From JAHECW01 sp964641415 (GTDB lineage Bacteria > Acidobacteriota > Thermoanaerobaculia > Thermoanaerobaculales > Sulfomarinibacteraceae): a stretch of DNA of 64,000 bases. Under the pieces are notes generated by a model. That model ran no database searches. It was not told the DNA's origin and saw only the letters and a list, made by a program, of their open reading frames with translations. Below are positions 16,670-26,015 of the stretch, one piece after another. The stretch's first letter is position 1. Each line of letters opens with the position of its first letter. The DNA is taken from NCBI GenBank assembly GCA_964641415.1, contig CAZXMW010000002.1, forward strand, positions 1 to 64,000. Direction: 5' to 3'. The position numbers were made by a program, and so were the translations under genes.

Positions 16670-17683
16670 ATGAGGAAGTCCGTCACCCTGATCACCGGCG
16701 CCAGCGGCGAAATCGGACACGGGCTGATCGAGAGTCTGGCTGAACGCGGAGACACGTCCATCATCACGATCGATTTGCAACCATTGCCGGCAGAGCATCG
16801 CGGCATGGTCGACCGCGAGTACCTCGGATCGATCCTCGAGATCCATCTGCTCGAGCGCATCCTCGCCGAGTTCGAGGTGCGGACCGTGTTCCATCTCGCG
16901 GCCCTGCTTTCGACCCGCACGGAGTTCACGCCCCTGGCGGGGCACCAGGTCAACGTCGAAGGAACCCTCAAGCTGCTCGACTTCGCGCAGTCGCAGGGCG
17001 AGTCTCACGGCCATCCAGTGGTCTTCCTCTACCCGAGCTCGATCGCGGCCTACGGCCTGCCGGATCTGGAAACCAAGAACCGCGCCGGCCGGGTTCGCGA
17101 GCACGAGTGGAACCAGCCGACGACCATGTACGGCGCCAACAAGCTGTACTGCGAGCACCTCGGGCGCTACTACGCCGACAACTACAAGCAGCTCGCCGCC
17201 GAAACGCTGTCCGGCAAGGTCGACTTCCGGGCGATCCGGTTTCCGGGCCTGATCTCGGCCGTCACCGTGCCGTCGGGCGGCACATCGGACTACGCGCCGG
17301 AGATGATCCACGCCGCCGCCCAGGGCCACGCGTACTCGTGCTTTGTTCGACCCGACACCCGAATCCCCTTCATGACCATGTCCGACGCGGTCGACGCCAT
17401 GCTCCTCCTCGCCCAGGCCGAGCGGCGGTCGCTGACCCAGTCGGTGTACAACATCTCGTCGTTCAACCCTTCCGCGACCGAAATCGCCGACCTCGTCCGA
17501 GCCGGCTTTCCCGACGCCAAGGTCAACTTCGAGCCGGATCTCAAACGGCAGGCGATCGTCGACAGCTGGCCGGCCGACGTCGATGATTCGGCTGCTCGGC
17601 GGGACTGGGGCCTCGACCCCCGACACGATCTCGAAAGCGCCTTCCACGACTCTCTCTTGCCGAGCATCCGAGACCGGTACTGA
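16670..17683 (+). CDS. SDR-type L-threonine 3-dehydrogenase
   Basis: NAD-dependent oxidation of threonine to 2-amino-3-oxobutyrate is the expected reaction. The 337-residue protein is an extended short-chain dehydrogenase: ITGASGEIGHGL dinucleotide motif at the N-terminus, VFHLAALLSTRTE, YPSSIAAYG, and the catalytic YGANK (Tyr-x-x-x-Lys). The C-terminal signature KRQAIVDSWPADVDDSAA plus RRDWG is characteristic of the SDR threonine dehydrogenases, distinct from the zinc MDR enzyme. No kbl (glycine acetyltransferase) gene is adjacent. GGGAG lies seven bases before ATG 16670. Other nucleotide-sugar epimerases lack the DSWP tail, so the call is fairly specific. Confidence 0.85.
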   Translation: MRKSVTLITGASGEIGHGLIESLAERGDTSIITIDLQPLPAEHRGMVDREYLGSILEIHLLERILAEFEVRTVFHLAALLSTRTEFTPLAGHQVNVEGTLKLLDFAQSQGESHGHPVVFLYPSSIAAYGLPDLETKNRAGRVREHEWNQPTTMYGANKLYCEHLGRYYADNYKQLAAETLSGKVDFRAIRFPGLISAVTVPSGGTSDYAPEMIHAAAQGHAYSCFVRPDTRIPFMTMSDAVDAMLLLAQAERRSLTQSVYNISSFNPSATEIADLVRAGFPDAKVNFEPDLKRQAIVDSWPADVDDSAARRDWGLDPRHDLESAFHDSLLPSIRDRY

Positions 17684-17876
17684 CCGGCGGATTGAGCAAC
17701 CGTTGCAAAAATCGACACTCAAAAGCGAATCGGTTCCAGTGCCCAACTTGTGGACATGAAGAGAACCTCTTTCTCCGGTCATGGAGGAGTTCTGAGACAT
17801 CGGCGTGACTCTCGCCGACGCCGATAAAACACGGTCGGAAACAGTTGAATCTCAACAGGTTAGAAAAATCGGAAAA
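17684..17876. other. Gene-free leader upstream of nrdJ promoter
   Basis: 193 bases with no credible gene. It holds a GCAACCGTTGC near-palindrome at 17698 just after the dehydrogenase stop, and a hairpin ATCGGCGT...ACGCCGAT (17799-17825, 11-base loop) without a T-tract on the plus strand. No cobalamin riboswitch box was seen. Confidence 0.5.
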
Positions 17877-17924
17877 CCCCAACATCTAGTTGTTGACAAG
17901 CGGCTTGGCCCCAATATATAGTGG
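17877..17924 (+). promoter_or_regulatory. NrdR operator pair overlapping nrdJ promoter
   Basis: Two boxes fit the NrdR consensus (acaCwATATATwGtgt): box 1 CCCCAACATCTAGTTG at 17877-17892 and box 2 CCCCAATATATAGTGG at 17909-17924. Their centres are 32 bases apart, three helical turns, as in known paired NrdR sites. A perfect -35 TTGACA (17893-17898) lies between the boxes and abuts box 1. With an 18-base spacer the -10 is TATAGT (17917-17922), inside box 2. NrdR would therefore block RNA polymerase directly. Confidence 0.85.
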
Positions 17925-18029
17925 TCGGAGTCAGCAAAAATCACCCCGATGAGCGGGACGTTGTCAGTATCTGTTGGGGAGATTTTTTGGCCGGGAATTA
18001 CGAAATTTTCGGGAGGTCGAGGGGGCCAA

Positions 18030-21000
18030 ATGAGGGTAGAGCGTCGATTTACCACAGCGGGAACCGATCCGTACGCCACGATCCAGTTCGTCGAACGAAC
18101 CACCGAGATTCGCGACACCGACGGCAGTCTCGTGTTTTCGATGGACGGCGTGCTCGTGCCCGAGAGCTGGTCCCAGGTGGCGGTCGACGTGCTGGTTCAG
18201 AAGTACTTCCGCAAGGCGGGCGTGCCGCAGGTCGACGCCGAGGGTCGGCCCGTGACCGGCGTTGACGGCAACCCGGTCACCGGGCCCGAGCGCGACGCAC
18301 GGCAGGTCTTCAATCGTCTCGCCGGATGCTGGACTCACTGGGGCCGGGAGCACGGCTACTTCGACAGCGATGACGACGCCGGCGCGTTTCACGACGAGCT
18401 GTGCTTCATGCTGGCCAACCAGATGACCGCACCCAACTCACCGCAGTGGTTCAACACCGGACTGCACTGGGCATACGGCATTTCCGGCCCGGCCCAGGGC
18501 CACTGGTACTGCAATCCGACGACCGGCGAGCTCGAGCGATCGGCCAATGCCTACGAGCACCCTCAGCCGCACGCCTGCTTCATCCAGTCGGTCTCCGACG
18601 ATTTGGTCAACGAGGGCGGCATCATGGACCTCTGGGTCCGCGAGGCGCGTCTCTTCAAGTACGGCTCCGGAACCGGCAGCAACTTCTCGCAGTTGCGGGG
18701 CGAGGGCGAGCCTCTGTCCGGCGGCGGCAAGTCGTCGGGTCTGATGTCCTTTCTCAAAATCGGCGACCGCGCCGCCGGCGCCATCAAGTCGGGCGGTACC
18801 ACCCGTCGCGCGGCGAAGATGGTGTGCCTCGATCTCGACCATCCCGACATCGAGGAATTCGTGTCGTGGAAGGCCGTCGAGGAGCGCAAGGTGGCCGCCC
18901 TGGTCGCCGGCTCGAAGACCATTCGACGCCACCTCACAGCTGTGCTTGACGCCTGCTTCACCGACGGCGGGACCGCCGACGCCGACCCCAGGAGCAATGC
19001 CGAGCTGGCGCGCCGAATTCGCATCGCGAAACGCCGCGGCGTGCCCGACGGCGCTTTACAGCGGGTGCTCCAGCTCGCCGCTCAGGGGGTCCGCGAGTAC
19101 CCGGTCGAGGAGTACGACACCGACTGGGACTCGGCCGCCTACTTCACGGTGTCCGGTCAGAACGCCAACAACAGCGTTCGCGTGCCGAACGCGTTCTTCG
19201 ACGCTCTCGAGTCCAACGCCGATTGGCCGCTGCTCAGGCGCACAGACGGCGAGATCGCCCGCACTGTGTCCGCGGCCAAGCTGTGGGACGGCATCACCAT
19301 GTCGGCCTGGGAGTGCGCCGACCCCGGCATTCAGTACGATGACACCATCAACGATTGGCACACCTGTCCCAACTCGGGCCGGATCAACGCGTCGAACCCT
19401 TGCTCCGAGTACATGTTCCTCGACGACACGGCGTGCAATCTCGCCTCCGTCAACCTGGTCAAGTTCCTGTCGGACGATGGCAGCTTCGACATCGAGGCCT
19501 TTCGCCACACCGTCCGGTTATGGACCTTCGTGCTCGAGATCTCGGTGCTCATGGCGTCGTTTCCGAGCCGAAGGATCGCGGAGCTCAGCTACCGCTACCG
19601 GACCCTGGGGCTCGGCTACGCCAACATCGGCTCGCTGCTCATGCGGCTCGGGATCCCGTACGACTCCGATCAGGGCCGGGCGATCTGCGGCTCGATCACC
19701 GCGATCATGACCGGTGAGTCCTACGCCACGTCAGCCGAGATGGCGGCCGAGCTCGGCCCGTTCCCCGGCTTCGACGACAACCGCGACGCCATGCTGCGGG
19801 TGATCGCGAATCACCGCCGCGCCGCCTACGGCGCTTTGGACGAGATGTACGACGGGCTGACGGTCAAGCCCGTGGGTCTCGACCCGGAGCTGACGCCGCC
19901 CGACCTGCTGACCGCCGCCCGGGACAGCTGGGATCGCGCTCTCGAGCTCGGATCCGAGCACGGTTACCGCAACGCCCAAACCAGCGTCATCGCCCCGACC
20001 GGAACCATCGGTCTGGTCATGGATTGCGACACCACGGGCATCGAACCCGATTTCGCGCTGGTCAAGTTCAAAAAGCTCGCCGGCGGCGGCTTCTTCAAGA
20101 TCATCAACCAGGGGATCCCCGCCGCGCTGACGTCGCTCGGCTACAACTCCGGCGAGATCGATGAAATCGTCGCCTACGCCGTCGGGCGGGGCACGCTCGA
20201 AGACTGTCCGACCATCGACCACCAGGCGCTCAGGGCGCGCGGTTTCGACGACGAAGCCATCGCTCGCGTGGAAAAGGCGCTGCCATCGTCGTTCGACATC
20301 GGAAACGCCTTCGCGCCGCACGTGCTCGGCAACGAGCTTCTGGCCCGGCTCGGTGTGACCGCGGAAGAGCTCGGCGACTGGAGGCTCGACATTCTCGATC
20401 GGCTCGGTTTCTCCCAGGACGAAATCGACACCGCCAACACCTACGCCTGCGGCACCATGACCGTCGAGGGCGCCCCGCACCTTGCAGAGGAGCACCTGGC
20501 GGTCTTCGACTGCGCCAACCGGTGCGGCAGACGCGGCAACCGCTCGATCGCGTACGACGGGCACATCCTGATGATGGCCGCAGCGCAGCCTTTCATTTCC
20601 GGCGCGATCTCCAAGACCATCAACATGCCGGCCGATGCCACCCTGGACGACATCAGGCGCGCCTACTCGCTGTCGTGGCGGAAGATGCTCAAGGCGGTGG
20701 CGCTGTACCGCGACGGCTCCAAGCTCAGCCAACCGCTGTCGATCGCGATCTCGGCCGAGGAGGAGGAGGAGATCGTCGAGGCGGTCGCCGCCGGCGACGT
20801 CCGACAGGTCGCCGAGGCGATGGCCGAGCGCGTGGTCATCCGTTACCAGGCGCGCCGGCGGCGGTTGCCCCAGCGCCGGACCGGCTTCACCCAGAAGGCC
20901 GCGGTCGGCGGCCACAAGGTCTACATCCGCACCGGCGAGTACGAGGACGGCTCGGTGGGCGAGATCTTCCTCGACATGCACCGAGAGGGCGCGGCCTTCC

Positions 21001-21545
21001 GGTCACTGATGAACTGCTTCGCCATCGCGGTCTCGCTCGGACTGCAGTACGGCGTGCCGCTCGAGGAGTTCGTCGATGCCTTCGTGTTCACACGGTTCGA
21101 ACCGTCCGGCATCGTCGGCGGCCACGAGCGGATCAAGATGGCGACCTCGGTCATCGACTACGTCTTCCGCGAGCTCGCCATCACCTACCTCGGGCGAGAC
21201 GATCTCGCACAGGTCTCCGCCGAGGACATCCGCCACGACGCGGTCGGACAGGGCAAGGACCAGCACAAGAAAAAACCCGAACGCTCCGACAAGGCCAACG
21301 TCCAACCCATCGCGGTCGGCCAAAGCCAGAGCGGAGCCGAGCGCGGGGCGGGCCATGTGCCCGCGACGCCGGCCGCGGCCCGGCGGGGCGTCGGCGCCAC
21401 GACCCTCTCCGCGACCGCCGTCCAGCAGGCGCGGTGGATGGGTTACGAGGGCGATCCCTGCCCCGAGTGCGGCTCGCTGACCCTGGTCCGCAACGGCACC
21501 TGCCTCAAGTGCGAGTCGTGCGGGGCGACGACCGGTTGTTCGTGA
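18030..21545 (+). CDS. nrdJ: Class II (B12-dependent) ribonucleoside-diphosphate reductase
   Basis: Makes deoxyribonucleotides by adenosylcobalamin radical chemistry, independent of oxygen. The 1,171-residue length and motifs match NrdJ: MTAPNSPQWFNTGLHWAYG, YGSGTGSNFSQLRG, NPCSEYMFLDDTACNLASVNL with the active-site Cys, and IAPTGTIGLVMDCDTTGIEPD. The C-terminus has a zinc-like CPECGS...CLKCESCG tail usual for large NrdJ. ATG 18030 has a purine-rich site GGGAGGTCGAGGGGG; in-frame ATG 17949 would put the start only 20-25 bases after the promoter. Controlled by the NrdR boxes at 17877-17924. No nrdAB genes in the window. Confidence 0.95.
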   Translation: MRVERRFTTAGTDPYATIQFVERTTEIRDTDGSLVFSMDGVLVPESWSQVAVDVLVQKYFRKAGVPQVDAEGRPVTGVDGNPVTGPERDARQVFNRLAGCWTHWGREHGYFDSDDDAGAFHDELCFMLANQMTAPNSPQWFNTGLHWAYGISGPAQGHWYCNPTTGELERSANAYEHPQPHACFIQSVSDDLVNEGGIMDLWVREARLFKYGSGTGSNFSQLRGEGEPLSGGGKSSGLMSFLKIGDRAAGAIKSGGTTRRAAKMVCLDLDHPDIEEFVSWKAVEERKVAALVAGSKTIRRHLTAVLDACFTDGGTADADPRSNAELARRIRIAKRRGVPDGALQRVLQLAAQGVREYPVEEYDTDWDSAAYFTVSGQNANNSVRVPNAFFDALESNADWPLLRRTDGEIARTVSAAKLWDGITMSAWECADPGIQYDDTINDWHTCPNSGRINASNPCSEYMFLDDTACNLASVNLVKFLSDDGSFDIEAFRHTVRLWTFVLEISVLMASFPSRRIAELSYRYRTLGLGYANIGSLLMRLGIPYDSDQGRAICGSITAIMTGESYATSAEMAAELGPFPGFDDNRDAMLRVIANHRRAAYGALDEMYDGLTVKPVGLDPELTPPDLLTAARDSWDRALELGSEHGYRNAQTSVIAPTGTIGLVMDCDTTGIEPDFALVKFKKLAGGGFFKIINQGIPAALTSLGYNSGEIDEIVAYAVGRGTLEDCPTIDHQALRARGFDDEAIARVEKALPSSFDIGNAFAPHVLGNELLARLGVTAEELGDWRLDILDRLGFSQDEIDTANTYACGTMTVEGAPHLAEEHLAVFDCANRCGRRGNRSIAYDGHILMMAAAQPFISGAISKTINMPADATLDDIRRAYSLSWRKMLKAVALYRDGSKLSQPLSIAISAEEEEEIVEAVAAGDVRQVAEAMAERVVIRYQARRRRLPQRRTGFTQKAAVGGHKVYIRTGEYEDGSVGEIFLDMHREGAAFRSLMNCFAIAVSLGLQYGVPLEEFVDAFVFTRFEPSGIVGGHERIKMATSVIDYVFRELAITYLGRDDLAQVSAEDIRHDAVGQGKDQHKKKPERSDKANVQPIAVGQSQSGAERGAGHVPATPAAARRGVGATTLSATAVQQARWMGYEGDPCPECGSLTLVRNGTCLKCESCGATTGCS

Positions 21546-21549
21546 GCAC

Positions 21550-21657
21550 GGGGTCGGGACCTGACGGTTAACCTGGACTATTCATGAGGGTTCGTGGCGA
21601 ACGTCGCGACGTGCAGCAGATCACTCATGAATCGTGCGGACCAGGATCCCCGACCCC
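21550..21657. repeat. Nested inverted repeats between convergent genes
   Basis: Outer arms GGGGTCGGGA (21550-21559) and TCCCCGACCCC (21647-21657); inner arms ATTCATGAG (21580-21588) and CTCATGAAT (21624-21632), exact. Lies between nrdJ and the convergent arylsulfotransferase-like gene, so it may end transcription from both sides, but no T-tract is present. Confidence 0.55.
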
Positions 21658-21673
21658 CGGAACGGCGCTGGTG

Positions 21674-22918
21674 CTACCTCGGGCCGTCGCCGAGAAACCC
21701 GAGATCTTCGACGGCGTACCGGGTCATCCGCCAGATCGGCTCACGACGACCGTCGTCCGTGGTCAGTGGGTTCAGAAATCGCCATACCGTGTCGCCATCG
21801 GGAGTCACCTCGAACACCACTCCAGGGTCAGACTCCGTGATCAGCGTGTTGCCGTTGGGCAGTCGCTGAACGGAGCCCCGCATCTCGGAATAGAAACCAT
21901 CCATCGGAGAGTATCGCCACACCACCCGGAGCTCGAGCGGGTCGAGCTCGATTACCTGGGATGCTCGTTGTCCGTTGTCGAAGAGCAGAATGTGGCCGTT
22001 GCCGAGCAACGTTGGATGGTGCTGTTGCGTGATGTTGGTCGGCCCCCACATCCAGATGAAGTGACCGACGTCGGGATCCATGATGCCGATCGCGTTGATG
22101 GTCCGCATCGAGACCAGGATGTTCCCCCGGCGGTAGAGCGGCGAACGCGACTCGAGGGAACCGTCGAAAACCTCGACGTGGTTGGCGTGAAGCACGTCCA
22201 GCACCAGCGAAGAATCGGCCTCCTGCGATTCAAGGTCGTGGGAGGAGGGCAGCAGAAAGGCGTACGGCGATCGCAGCACCGCGTCGAGAATCGAGATCGC
22301 TCGAAGCGGGGTCCCGCTGTCGAGACCGAGCACGTGGATTTCATCGGCAAAGACCGGCATCGAAGGGTGGAGCCGCTCTGACCGGATCACCGACCGCGCG
22401 AGCAGGAAAACCTCCCGATCCTCGGTCACCCAGAGGTCGTGGTGAACCCCCGCGCGATACTCCCACACCGTTTCTCCTCGGGGAGTGACCCGGATCAGCC
22501 GCTGGTCGCCGATCAACGCCAGGACATCGCCCGACGGCAGCAGCTCCGCGTGCTTCCAAGCGCCGGATGATTGGGGAACGGTCCACTCGAAGAGCTTCTT
22601 GCCCTCCATGTCGATCAAGTAGGCGGCAGCGCGATTCGAGCAGTTGAAGAAGTTGTAGCCCCGCCAGGTCTGATCGCGATCGTCGATCACGACACCGCGC
22701 CGCTTCGGATCAGCCGGCGCCACTCCGCTGAGGTATGGCAGACTCGCGAGCTGCTCGAGCCGCCGGAGGTTTTCGGGGCGTTCGGGGGGAGCGTCGGCGA
22801 GGGCCGGTTCCCGGTCTCCCATGACGGTCACCATGGCCAACGCGCCGGCCAGGATACCGCCGACGAAGACCAACACGAGCAGCAGCAGACGGGACGCTCG
22901 GCCAAGCTGACGGGTCAT
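21674..22918 (-). CDS. Arylsulfotransferase (ASST)-like exported protein
   Basis: The 414-residue protein has one N-terminal membrane segment (residues ~9-33, LLLLVLVFVGGILAG) and a beta-propeller region with the ASST family pattern: TWRGYNFFNC, HHDLW, VLHANHVEVFD, ITQQHHPTLLGNGHILLFDNG, and repeated LPNGNTLITES/PSGDVLAL units. In true ASST a His accepts the sulfuryl group; candidate histidines are the HH pairs here, but which one is catalytic cannot be settled. Periplasmic, membrane-anchored by inference. Could equally be a non-enzymatic PQQ-like propeller. Downstream neighbour atoE is transcribed in the same direction from its own region. Confidence 0.75.
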   Translation of the reverse strand: MTRQLGRASRLLLLVLVFVGGILAGALAMVTVMGDREPALADAPPERPENLRRLEQLASLPYLSGVAPADPKRRGVVIDDRDQTWRGYNFFNCSNRAAAYLIDMEGKKLFEWTVPQSSGAWKHAELLPSGDVLALIGDQRLIRVTPRGETVWEYRAGVHHDLWVTEDREVFLLARSVIRSERLHPSMPVFADEIHVLGLDSGTPLRAISILDAVLRSPYAFLLPSSHDLESQEADSSLVLDVLHANHVEVFDGSLESRSPLYRRGNILVSMRTINAIGIMDPDVGHFIWMWGPTNITQQHHPTLLGNGHILLFDNGQRASQVIELDPLELRVVWRYSPMDGFYSEMRGSVQRLPNGNTLITESDPGVVFEVTPDGDTVWRFLNPLTTDDGRREPIWRMTRYAVEDLGFLGDGPR

Positions 22919-22970
22919 CGTGAGCCCTCACCCACACGCCCGATTGTAGCACCGGGACCGGTTTCCCGAA

Positions 22971-24365
22971 TCACACCGGAACCACCGCGACGAGCAGGCC
23001 GATCACGATGAACAACACGACGAACGGCGCCAACACGTAGCCCATGAGATCGCGGGCCTGGATCCGAACCCCGACCCCCATGACCGGCAGCACCGACAGC
23101 AGGAAGAACGGCTGGACCAGGTTGGTCAGGGTTTCGCCGTAGGCCACCGCCATGGCGACCCGCGCGACGTGCCGCTCGAGCTCACCCGTAGGCGCGGAAC
23201 CGACGAGGTCGCGCACCGCTTCGACGAGCGGTGGGCCGACCACCGCCCACTCGCCCCCGGCCGACGGGATGGAGAGGTTGACCAAACCGCCCATCAGGAA
23301 GGCGGCGACCGGGAGCATCTCGAGGGACGCCACGGAGGTCAGCCACGACGCCATGGCCTTGGCGAGACCGGTCGCCATCATGATCCCCATGATGCCGGCG
23401 TAAAACGGGTACTGAAAGACGATTCCGGAGATGTCGGCGCACGCTCTCCTCATGGCGACGACGTATCGCATCGGAGTCCGGTGGAGCAGCAGGCCGAGCA
23501 TCAGAAACACGAAGATCATGACATTGAGGTCGAGGTCAGGGCCACGGCGGACGAACCTCAGGGCAACGAAGCCGAGGCCGGTCGCGGCGACCGGGATCTG
23601 GAGCATTGCACTCGCGTTGAGGCGATCCGACGGGGTCGGCGGGTCGATTCGAGCCGCGTCGGCGGCGTCGGCGACAGTCGGCGCCGAGCTGGCCGCAGGG
23701 TCGATCCGGATGTCGCGCAGCTCGATGATTGCACCGCGCGGCCGCACCAACCACATGACAATCGGCGACACCACAAGGTAGACCGACGCCACCATCAGGT
23801 TGAGCGGGCTGCCCAGCGTTTCGCCGACGGAAATCGTCCCCGGCAGCAGGCCCGCCTCGATGAGGAAGTTGCCCGGGGTGTTGAGCAGCAGCGGGATCGA
23901 GCTCGACAGCCCGACGACCCAGGCGTTGCTCGAGAGATAGGTGCACGCGATCAGGTACGGGTAGTCGAGGCCTCGGATCCTTGAAGCCAGCTCGCGGGCG
24001 AAAACCGCGCTCAGCACGACCCATCCCCAGCTGACGAAAACCAGAGCGCCGCCGCCGACCAGCACCGTGAGGTAGACGGTTCCCGGACGACGGATGCGGT
24101 CGGCGATCCTGTCGATGAGGGCGGTGACCGGCGCAGAAAGGGCGATGGCGAAACCGGTGGTGAGAATGAGCACCATCTGCATGCCGAACTCGAGCAGCAT
24201 CCAGAAGCCGTCGTACCACCCCACGATGATCTCGGCTGGGCGCGCGCCGACCCACACGGTCGCGGTCGCCCCCGTGACCACCGTCAGGATCAAGGCGAAA
24301 ACGAAGGGGTCGGGCAGCCAGCGCCGAACGACATCGACGCAGGCATCGCCGAGCCGGTCCAGCAT
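22971..24365 (-). CDS. atoE: Short-chain fatty-acid transporter, AtoE family
   Basis: Inner-membrane carrier of the AtoE/ScfA family, expected to move short-chain fatty acids such as acetoacetate or butyrate. The 464-residue protein has about a dozen hydrophobic segments and family words RWLPDPFVFALILT, GFWMLLEFGMQM, SWGWVVLSAVFARE, NTPGNFLIEAG, FYAGIMGIM, GGLVNLSIPSAGGEWAVVGP and YGETLTNLVQPFF. GGGAG lies six bases before ATG 24365. It starts 13 bases after hutH and is probably cotranscribed with it, which suggests a catabolic carboxylate role; direct histidine-pathway transport is not supported by the family. Confidence 0.88.
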   Translation of the reverse strand: MLDRLGDACVDVVRRWLPDPFVFALILTVVTGATATVWVGARPAEIIVGWYDGFWMLLEFGMQMVLILTTGFAIALSAPVTALIDRIADRIRRPGTVYLTVLVGGGALVFVSWGWVVLSAVFARELASRIRGLDYPYLIACTYLSSNAWVVGLSSSIPLLLNTPGNFLIEAGLLPGTISVGETLGSPLNLMVASVYLVVSPIVMWLVRPRGAIIELRDIRIDPAASSAPTVADAADAARIDPPTPSDRLNASAMLQIPVAATGLGFVALRFVRRGPDLDLNVMIFVFLMLGLLLHRTPMRYVVAMRRACADISGIVFQYPFYAGIMGIMMATGLAKAMASWLTSVASLEMLPVAAFLMGGLVNLSIPSAGGEWAVVGPPLVEAVRDLVGSAPTGELERHVARVAMAVAYGETLTNLVQPFFLLSVLPVMGVGVRIQARDLMGYVLAPFVVLFIVIGLLVAVVPV

Positions 24366-24378
24366 CAGCGCTCCCGGA

Positions 24379-25884
24379 TCACGACAGCGAGCCGAGCCCG
24401 GCCACGAGCTCGGCAGCGGTGGTCATGTCGTCGGCCATAATGCGGTCTTCGTCGAGATGGGGCACCCGTTCGCGAAGTCGCGCCACGGCCGACTCGAGCG
24501 CGTCAGAGGTCGTCAGCGGCCGGTGGAACTCGAGTCCCTGAGCCGCGGCGAGATACTCCATGCCGAGCACCGATCGAACCAGCACGGTCACCCGCGCCAG
24601 CTTGCGCGCCGCCCAGGTCGACATGGAAACATGATCCTCCTGGTTCGCCGAGGTCGGGATCGAGTCCACCGATGCCGGGTGCGACAGGGTCTTCGACTCG
24701 CTGACGAGCGCTGCGGCGGCGACCTGTACCATCATGAAGCCCGAGTTGACACCTGGGTCCTCGGCGAGAAATCTCGGCAGCCCCGACAACGAGGTGTCGA
24801 CCATCCGTGCCAGCCGCCGCTCGGCGATCGAGGCCAGGTCGGTCAGCGTGGCGGTCAGGTAGTCGAAGACCGCGGCGATGGGCGCACCGTGGAAGTTGCC
24901 GCCCGAGACGACCCGCCCGTCGGCGAAGACCATCGGGTTGTCGGTGGCTGCGTTGAGCTCGATGGTCAGCACACGGCGCGTGTGGTCGATGGCGTCGCGC
25001 GCGGCGCCGTGCACCTGGGGCGAGCAACGCAGCGAGTATGCATCCTGGACCCGTCCGCAGTCGCGATGGGAGTCTCGGATCGCGGAGCCCGCGAGCAGCG
25101 CCCTGAGCCGCTCGGCACTGACCCGCTGGCCCGGATGCGGTCGAGCGGCGTGAACCGACTCGTCGAAGGCCGCGTCGGTCCCGGCCAGAGCGTCAAGGGT
25201 CAACGCGCAGACCACGTCCGCGGCATCGACCAGTCGCACCGCGTCGGCAACCGCGAGCGCGCCGACCGCCGCCGACGCCTGGGTCCCGTTGATCAGCGCC
25301 AGGCCCTCCTTGGCCTCGAGGCGGAGCGGCTCGAAGCCCGCGCGCCGCAGCGCCTCGTCGCCCGGCACGGATTCGCCCGCGACCACCGCCTGCCCTTCGC
25401 CGACCAGCGGCAGCGCGAGGTGGGCCAGGGGAGCGAGGTCGCCGGACGCCCCCACCGAGCCGAGGCTCGGCACCACCGGGTGGACTCGGGAGTTGAGCAG
25501 GTCGAGCACCCGCTCGACCACGACTTCGCGGCAGCCGGCATGGCCGGTGGCGAGCACGTTGGCACGCAGCAGCAGCATCGCCCGGACCACGGCCTCCGAG
25601 AACGGTTTGCCGACACCGCAGGCGTGCGACCGCAGGAGATTGAGCTGGAGCCGATCGAGCTGGTCGGGAGGGACCCGGACATCGGCCAGCCGGCCGAACC
25701 CGGTGTTGATGCCGTACGCGACCCGGCCGGACTCGAGAATCTCCTCGACCACCTTCCGAGATGCGGCGATCCGGCCTCGAGCCTCATCATCGAGCTCCGC
25801 TCTGGCGCCGGCCCGAGCGACAGCCTCGACCGTCTCGATGGTCAACGAGCGACCGTCGACGACCACCGCGCTGAACTCACTCAT
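24379..25884 (-). CDS. hutH: Histidine ammonia-lyase
   Basis: Converts histidine to trans-urocanate and ammonia. The 501-residue product carries the self-cyclising GSVGASGDLAPLAHL segment (Ala-Ser-Gly becomes the MIO cofactor), the YGINTGFG active-site Tyr loop near residue 54, NQEDHVSMSTWAARK and the ATDNPMVFADG region. ATG 25884 has GGAGG six bases upstream. hutU, hutI and hutG are not in the window, so the pathway continues elsewhere or the enzyme stands alone. Tyrosine-specific relatives exist; the active-site His usually marking tyrosine enzymes was not clearly present, so the histidine call is preferred. Confidence 0.88.
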   Translation of the reverse strand: MSEFSAVVVDGRSLTIETVEAVARAGARAELDDEARGRIAASRKVVEEILESGRVAYGINTGFGRLADVRVPPDQLDRLQLNLLRSHACGVGKPFSEAVVRAMLLLRANVLATGHAGCREVVVERVLDLLNSRVHPVVPSLGSVGASGDLAPLAHLALPLVGEGQAVVAGESVPGDEALRRAGFEPLRLEAKEGLALINGTQASAAVGALAVADAVRLVDAADVVCALTLDALAGTDAAFDESVHAARPHPGQRVSAERLRALLAGSAIRDSHRDCGRVQDAYSLRCSPQVHGAARDAIDHTRRVLTIELNAATDNPMVFADGRVVSGGNFHGAPIAAVFDYLTATLTDLASIAERRLARMVDTSLSGLPRFLAEDPGVNSGFMMVQVAAAALVSESKTLSHPASVDSIPTSANQEDHVSMSTWAARKLARVTVLVRSVLGMEYLAAAQGLEFHRPLTTSDALESAVARLRERVPHLDEDRIMADDMTTAAELVAGLGSLS

Positions 25885-26015
25885 GACGCACCTCCGGGAA
25901 GAGCATTCTACCGGCGAGTCGTGTCGAGGACGAGTCGGCCCGGGCTCGACCATCAATCAGCAGGGCAGGCCTGTCGCCGAGCCGGGAGTGCTGCAATCGA
26001 CCGACACTCGTCGGC

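Noticed and set aside
17684..18029. Cobalamin riboswitch upstream of B12-dependent nrdJ
   Set aside because: No B12-box sequence or matching stems seen; NrdR boxes explain regulation better.
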